Source of the DNA: RGIG9151 sp963635575
GTDB lineage: Bacteria > Bacillota > Clostridia > TANB77 > RGIG9151
DNA length: 9,031 bases
Assembly: GCA_963635575.1 (NCBI GenBank)
Contig: CAVHFU010000046.1
Coordinates: 1 to 9,031 of the forward strand
Reading direction: 5' to 3'
The notes below the pieces were generated by a model. That model saw only the letters and a list, made by a program, of their open reading frames with translations, was not told where the DNA came from and made no database searches. The position numbers and the translations under genes are program-made. Of the stretch, positions 7,292-9,031 are shown piece after piece (position 1 is the first letter of the stretch; every line of letters starts with the position of its first letter).

Positions 7292-7842
7292 GTTTTGCTT
7301 CTTTTAATTAATTCACCGGTCAAACCATGGCAAAGTTCCATTAATCGATGGAATTCCGAAATCGCATCATTATTCATTCCTGTGCTTATCCATTCTATAC
7401 ACATTCCGAAGAGTTGGCATTTGAAAAACTTAATTAAAATTTTTCTGTCATTTTCACCTATATCTGAAGTTGTAAAAACTGTATTTACATATGAACTTAC
7501 TACATATTCGCATATTTTTAAGGTATAACGTTCATAAATATCTCGATTTACAGAATTGTAAATATGCAATACAGCCTTTTTATTTTCAAGTAGTCGCTCA
7601 AAGGCTACATTAAAACATTCATCTATTGAATTAATTGTTGGGTATTTTTTCACTAAAAAGTCAACACGGTCGGTTATGATTGATTCAATTAAGTCCGGAA
7701 TATTCTCAAAATGGTAGTAAAAAGAATTACGATTAATGCCACAGTCCTCGGATATAGAACGAACACTTATTTTATTCAAAGGTTGTTCATTTAATAACTT
7801 CATAAAAGATGCTTTTATCGCTTCTTTAGTAAAGTTTGACAT
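7279..7842 (-). CDS. TetR/AcrR-family transcriptional regulator
   Basis: A 187-residue regulator. The N-terminal helix-turn-helix domain is clear: an initial helix (residues 5-19), then ISVRSISEDCGINRNSFYYHF (25-45), whose G-(I/V)-x-x-(S/N)-x-F-Y-x-H-F end is the TetR recognition helix signature. The helical C-terminal part (about 55-180) would bind a ligand and form the dimer; I cannot name the ligand. The C-terminal helices resemble the DhaS-like branch of short TetR proteins, a tentative call. The ATG lies at 7842-7840, with GAGGTGAG on the minus strand (complement of 7848-7855) just upstream. It converges on atpC and diverges from the uvrB/KilA-N promoter, so no obvious target gene other than itself is present. 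Confidence 0.9.
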   Translation of the reverse strand: MSNFTKEAIKASFMKLLNEQPLNKISVRSISEDCGINRNSFYYHFENIPDLIESIITDRVDFLVKKYPTINSIDECFNVAFERLLENKKAVLHIYNSVNRDIYERYTLKICEYVVSSYVNTVFTTSDIGENDRKILIKFFKCQLFGMCIEWISTGMNNDAISEFHRLMELCHGLTGELIKRSKTKKP

Positions 7843-7862
7843 GTTTTCTCACCTCATGGGGT

Positions 7863-7891
7863 AATATAACATAAATTTTGTACTAAGACAA
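7863..7891 (-). promoter_or_regulatory. Promoter of the TetR-type gene
   Basis: On the minus strand, TTGTCT (complement of 7886-7891) and TATATT (complement of 7863-7868) are 17 bases apart, with TG one base before the -10 box, an extended -10. The start codon follows about 20 bases downstream. An imperfect palindrome at 7878-7891 (TTGT, six bases, ACAA) overlaps the -35 box and could serve self-repression. Confidence 0.75.
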
Positions 7892-7905
7892 GTTATCTAA
7901 ATGTA

Positions 7906-7934
7906 TTGCAAACAATTGTTCTGTATGGTATTAT
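7906..7934 (+). promoter_or_regulatory. Promoter of the original uvrB gene, now upstream of the KilA-N gene
   Basis: TTGCAA (7906-7911) and TATTAT (7929-7934) are 17 bases apart, and TG at 7926-7927 gives an extended -10. It drives transcription towards the uvrB 5' remnant at 7966, the KilA-N gene and the present uvrB. I see no terminator between 7935 and 8983, so one transcript could cover all of them. Confidence 0.8.
7909..7922. promoter_or_regulatory. LexA (SOS) box
   Basis: CAAACAATTGTTCT matches the Firmicutes LexA/DinR consensus CGAACRNRYGTTYC at 11 of 14 positions and contains the perfect palindrome AACAATTGTT. It overlaps the -35 box and the spacer of the promoter at 7906-7934, a good place for repression. 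uvrB is a classic SOS gene, so position and sequence agree. LexA itself is not in this window. Confidence 0.75.
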
Positions 7935-7965
7935 TTGTTTATATCTTAAAGATTGGAGAGAAAAT

Positions 7966-7995
7966 ATGGAGTTTAAACTACATTCAGAATTTTAG
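7966..7995 (+). pseudogene. uvrB: Detached 5' end of uvrB (nine codons)
   Basis: ATG 7966 begins a nine-codon frame, MEFKLHSEF then TAG 7993-7995. UvrB proteins typically begin with a sequence like M-x-F-K-L-H-S-E-Y-K-P-T-G-D-Q-P, so this is the original uvrB start, cut off after codon 8. It keeps a good ribosome binding site (GGAGAG, 7955-7960) and the LexA-controlled promoter. It may still be translated into a nine-residue peptide. Confidence 0.8.
7972..7990 (+). repeat. Direct repeat, left copy (att-like)
   Basis: TTTAAACTACATTCAGAAT, 19 bases, is identical to 8986-9004. It covers codons 3 to 9 (first base) of the original uvrB. The matches stop at both sides (ATGGAG before this copy, AAAATG before the other; TTTAG after this copy, ATAAA after the other), so it marks a junction rather than a long duplication. 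Confidence 0.9.
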
Positions 7996-8051
7996 AAAGA
8001 ATAGATGATATAATTGCACCGGAAGAAAGAAACTTAATATCAAAATTATAA
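7977..8051 (+). pseudogene. Tail of an unidentified reading frame
   Basis: Just after the left repeat an open frame without a start codon runs to TAA 8049-8051 and ends IAPEERNLISKL. The composition (charged, amphipathic, coding-like codons) suggests the last 20 or so residues of a gene whose body is missing. It may have come in with the cassette or been left by a deletion. I cannot identify the family, and the stretch is short enough to be chance. Confidence 0.35.
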
Positions 8052-8078
8052 GTTATAAAAGGAAGGAGACAATATAGA

Positions 8079-8951
8079 GTGGATAAGAAAATTATAACAG
8101 TTATGAATGTTAATGAAAATGACGTTAGAGTAATGCGAATAGGCGATGAAGATTATATTTCTTTGACAGATTTAGCTAAATATAAAAATCCTAAAGAACC
8201 ATCTGATGTTATAAAAAAATGGTTAAGTAACTATGATACAGTAGAATTTTTGGGATTATGGGAAGAACTAAGCAATGAAAATTTTAATTCGGCGGAATTC
8301 AGCCGAATTAAAATCGAAGCACCTAAAAAATCTTTTACAATGACCCCTAGTCAATGGTGCATAAGAGTAAATGCAAAAGGAATTACTTTTAGTAAAGGAA
8401 AATATAGCATAGGAACTTTTGCACATTCGGATATTGCATTAGAATTTGCTTCGTGGATTGACAATTTGTTTAAAATATATTTAATTAAAGAATTCAAAAG
8501 ATTAAAGTATAAAGAGAGTTATCAAGAAAAAGTTGAATGGTCTGTTAGAAGAAGTTTGTCTAAAACAAACTATAGAATACATACAGATAGCATAAAAGAA
8601 AACATAGTACCATATTTAACTGATAAACAAAAACAATTTGTTTATGCAAATGAAGCAGATGTAATAAATGTAGCATTATTTGGAATGACTGCAAAGGAAT
8701 GGAGAGAAAAAAATTCTAATTTAGAAGGTAATATTAGAGATTATGCAGATATTTTACACCTTATCGTTTTAAGTAATTTAGAAGTATTGAATGCTAGTAT
8801 GATTGAAAATAACATAAGTCAGAGTCATAGAATGGAAAAATTGAATGAAACTGCTAGAAAAGAATTATCAATATTGGCAAACGATAAAAATATTATAGGC
8901 ATTCAAAATTTAGATAATCAAGCAAGTCCGAAATTGATTGATGAAAAATAA
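8079..8951 (+). CDS. KilA-N domain protein
   Basis: A 290-residue protein starting at GTG 8079, with GGAAGGAG (8061-8068) ten bases upstream. The KilA-N domain, a fold common in proteins of phages and large DNA viruses and thought to bind DNA, covers about residues 15-143: YISLTDLA (26-33), VEFLGLWEELSNENFN (55-70), the SFTMTPSQW stretch (85-93) and AHSDIALEFASWI (115-127). The C-terminal part includes NYRIHTD (164-170), NEADVINVALFGMTAKEW (191-208) and GNIRDYA (217-223), features I associate with stand-alone bacterial KilA-N proteins, and ends in a charged helix. No catalytic function is known to me. It lies between two copies of the uvrB start and behind a LexA-type promoter, so DNA damage may induce it. 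Codons are more AT-rich than in the atp genes, consistent with transfer. Confidence 0.93.
   Translation: MDKKIITVMNVNENDVRVMRIGDEDYISLTDLAKYKNPKEPSDVIKKWLSNYDTVEFLGLWEELSNENFNSAEFSRIKIEAPKKSFTMTPSQWCIRVNAKGITFSKGKYSIGTFAHSDIALEFASWIDNLFKIYLIKEFKRLKYKESYQEKVEWSVRRSLSKTNYRIHTDSIKENIVPYLTDKQKQFVYANEADVINVALFGMTAKEWREKNSNLEGNIRDYADILHLIVLSNLEVLNASMIENNISQSHRMEKLNETARKELSILANDKNIIGIQNLDNQASPKLIDEK
8281..8314. repeat. 13-base perfect inverted repeat inside the KilA-N gene
   Basis: ATTTTAATTCGGC (8281-8293) and GCCGAATTAAAAT (8302-8314) are perfect inverted copies around the 8-base loop GGAATTCA. The mRNA would form a stable hairpin in the codons for residues 68-79. No T-run follows, so it is not a typical terminator. 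Confidence 0.85.
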
Positions 8952-8960
8952 GTATATAAT
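8934..8960 (+). promoter_or_regulatory. Possible weak promoter before the present uvrB
   Basis: A consensus TATAAT at 8955-8960 has TTGATT at 8934-8939, a spacing of 15 bases, shorter than ideal. If active it would transcribe uvrB without a visible LexA box. The predicted RNA start would be only about 15 bases before ATG 8983. Confidence 0.3.
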
Positions 8961-8982
8961 AAATGGGTGAGGAAGTGAAAAA

Positions 8983-9031
8983 ATGTTTAAACTACATTCA
9001 GAATATAAACCAACAGGCGACCAACCACAAG
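8983..9031 (+). CDS. uvrB: Excinuclease ABC subunit B (UvrB), 5' part only
   Basis: The frame from ATG 8983 reads MFKLHSEYKPTGDQPQ and runs off the window. This is the conserved N-terminus of UvrB, the helicase-like damage-checking subunit of nucleotide excision repair that works with UvrA and UvrC. GAGG at 8969-8972 is 10 bases upstream and an in-frame TGA at 8968-8970 rules out an earlier start. Compared with the detached copy at 7966 it lacks the second residue (Glu). It starts 31 bases after the KilA-N stop, so both can share one transcript. Confidence 0.93.
   Translation, partial: MFKLHSEYKPTGDQPQ
8986..9004 (+). repeat. Direct repeat, right copy (att-like)
   Basis: This is the second copy of TTTAAACTACATTCAGAAT, here in frame within the working uvrB as codons 2 to 8 (first base). 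Together with 7972-7990 it brackets the KilA-N cassette. Confidence 0.9.

Larger units (their letters stand above)
7972..8985 (+). mobile_element. Putative 1014-base inserted cassette carrying a KilA-N gene
   Basis: The unit runs from one 19-base repeat to the next copy and splits uvrB after its promoter, ribosome binding site and first eight codons. Its right end supplies a new ribosome binding site and ATG, so the downstream uvrB stays translatable and loses only one residue (the Glu codon after the start). This layout resembles integration by a tyrosine recombinase at a gene's 5' end, with the repeat as the att core. There is no recombinase, transposase or terminal inverted repeat inside, so the cassette is either non-autonomous or the remnant of a larger element. 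Insertion is an inference from the repeat and the broken gene. Confidence 0.55.

Noticed and set aside
7262..7528. Plus-strand frame after atpC
   Set aside because: It begins inside the bidirectional terminator and overlaps the TetR-type gene on the other strand, which has a clear helix-turn-helix and promoter.
1..9031. CRISPR array, tRNA or rRNA genes
   Set aside because: No regularly spaced repeats and no tRNA-like or rRNA-like sequence were seen.

Overview
The window reads as chromosomal DNA of a low-GC Gram-positive anaerobe, most likely a clostridial species of the Lachnospiraceae type. This rests on AT-rich sequence, strong GGAGG-type ribosome binding sites, an F-type ATP synthase operon in the order I-a-c-b-delta-alpha-gamma-beta-epsilon, the FRHYGN form of the subunit a arginine motif, and a Firmicutes-type LexA box before uvrB. 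The species cannot be fixed from sequence alone.

Layout. Positions 1-114 hold AT-rich inverted repeats that probably end an upstream gene. Positions 115-489 encode a small acidic protein of unknown function with its own strong terminator (496-540). A 176-base leader with three inverted repeats (563-649) precedes the atp operon (666-7258): atpI, atpB, atpE, atpF, atpH, atpA, atpG, atpD, atpC, tightly packed and often overlapping. A bidirectional terminator (7246-7291) separates atpC from a convergent TetR-family regulator on the minus strand (7279-7842). The regulator diverges from a promoter carrying a LexA-like box (7906-7934). That promoter now leads into a broken uvrB 5' end (7966-7995), then a KilA-N domain gene (8079-8951), then the intact uvrB start (8983 to the window end).

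How the parts work together. The atp genes encode one complete F1Fo ATP synthase (a, b, c in the membrane; alpha, beta, gamma, delta, epsilon in F1) plus the assembly factor AtpI. Three points stand out. The c subunit has two carboxylates and a Na+-type ligand set (E31, E64, T65, T66, Y69), which suggests sodium coupling. The epsilon subunit stops after its beta-sandwich and lacks the usual regulatory C-terminal helices. The alpha gene is split by an apparent one-base loss in a run of seven G at 4218-4224, which may be a sequencing error, a slippage site or a real mutation.

The most unusual part is 7906-9031. A 19-base direct repeat lies at codons 3-9 of uvrB and again 1014 bases downstream at the start of the working uvrB. 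Between the copies sit the tail of an unidentified reading frame and a KilA-N domain gene. The simplest reading is that a small mobile or phage-derived cassette inserted into the start of uvrB, restored a start codon for it, and placed the KilA-N gene behind the LexA-controlled promoter of uvrB.
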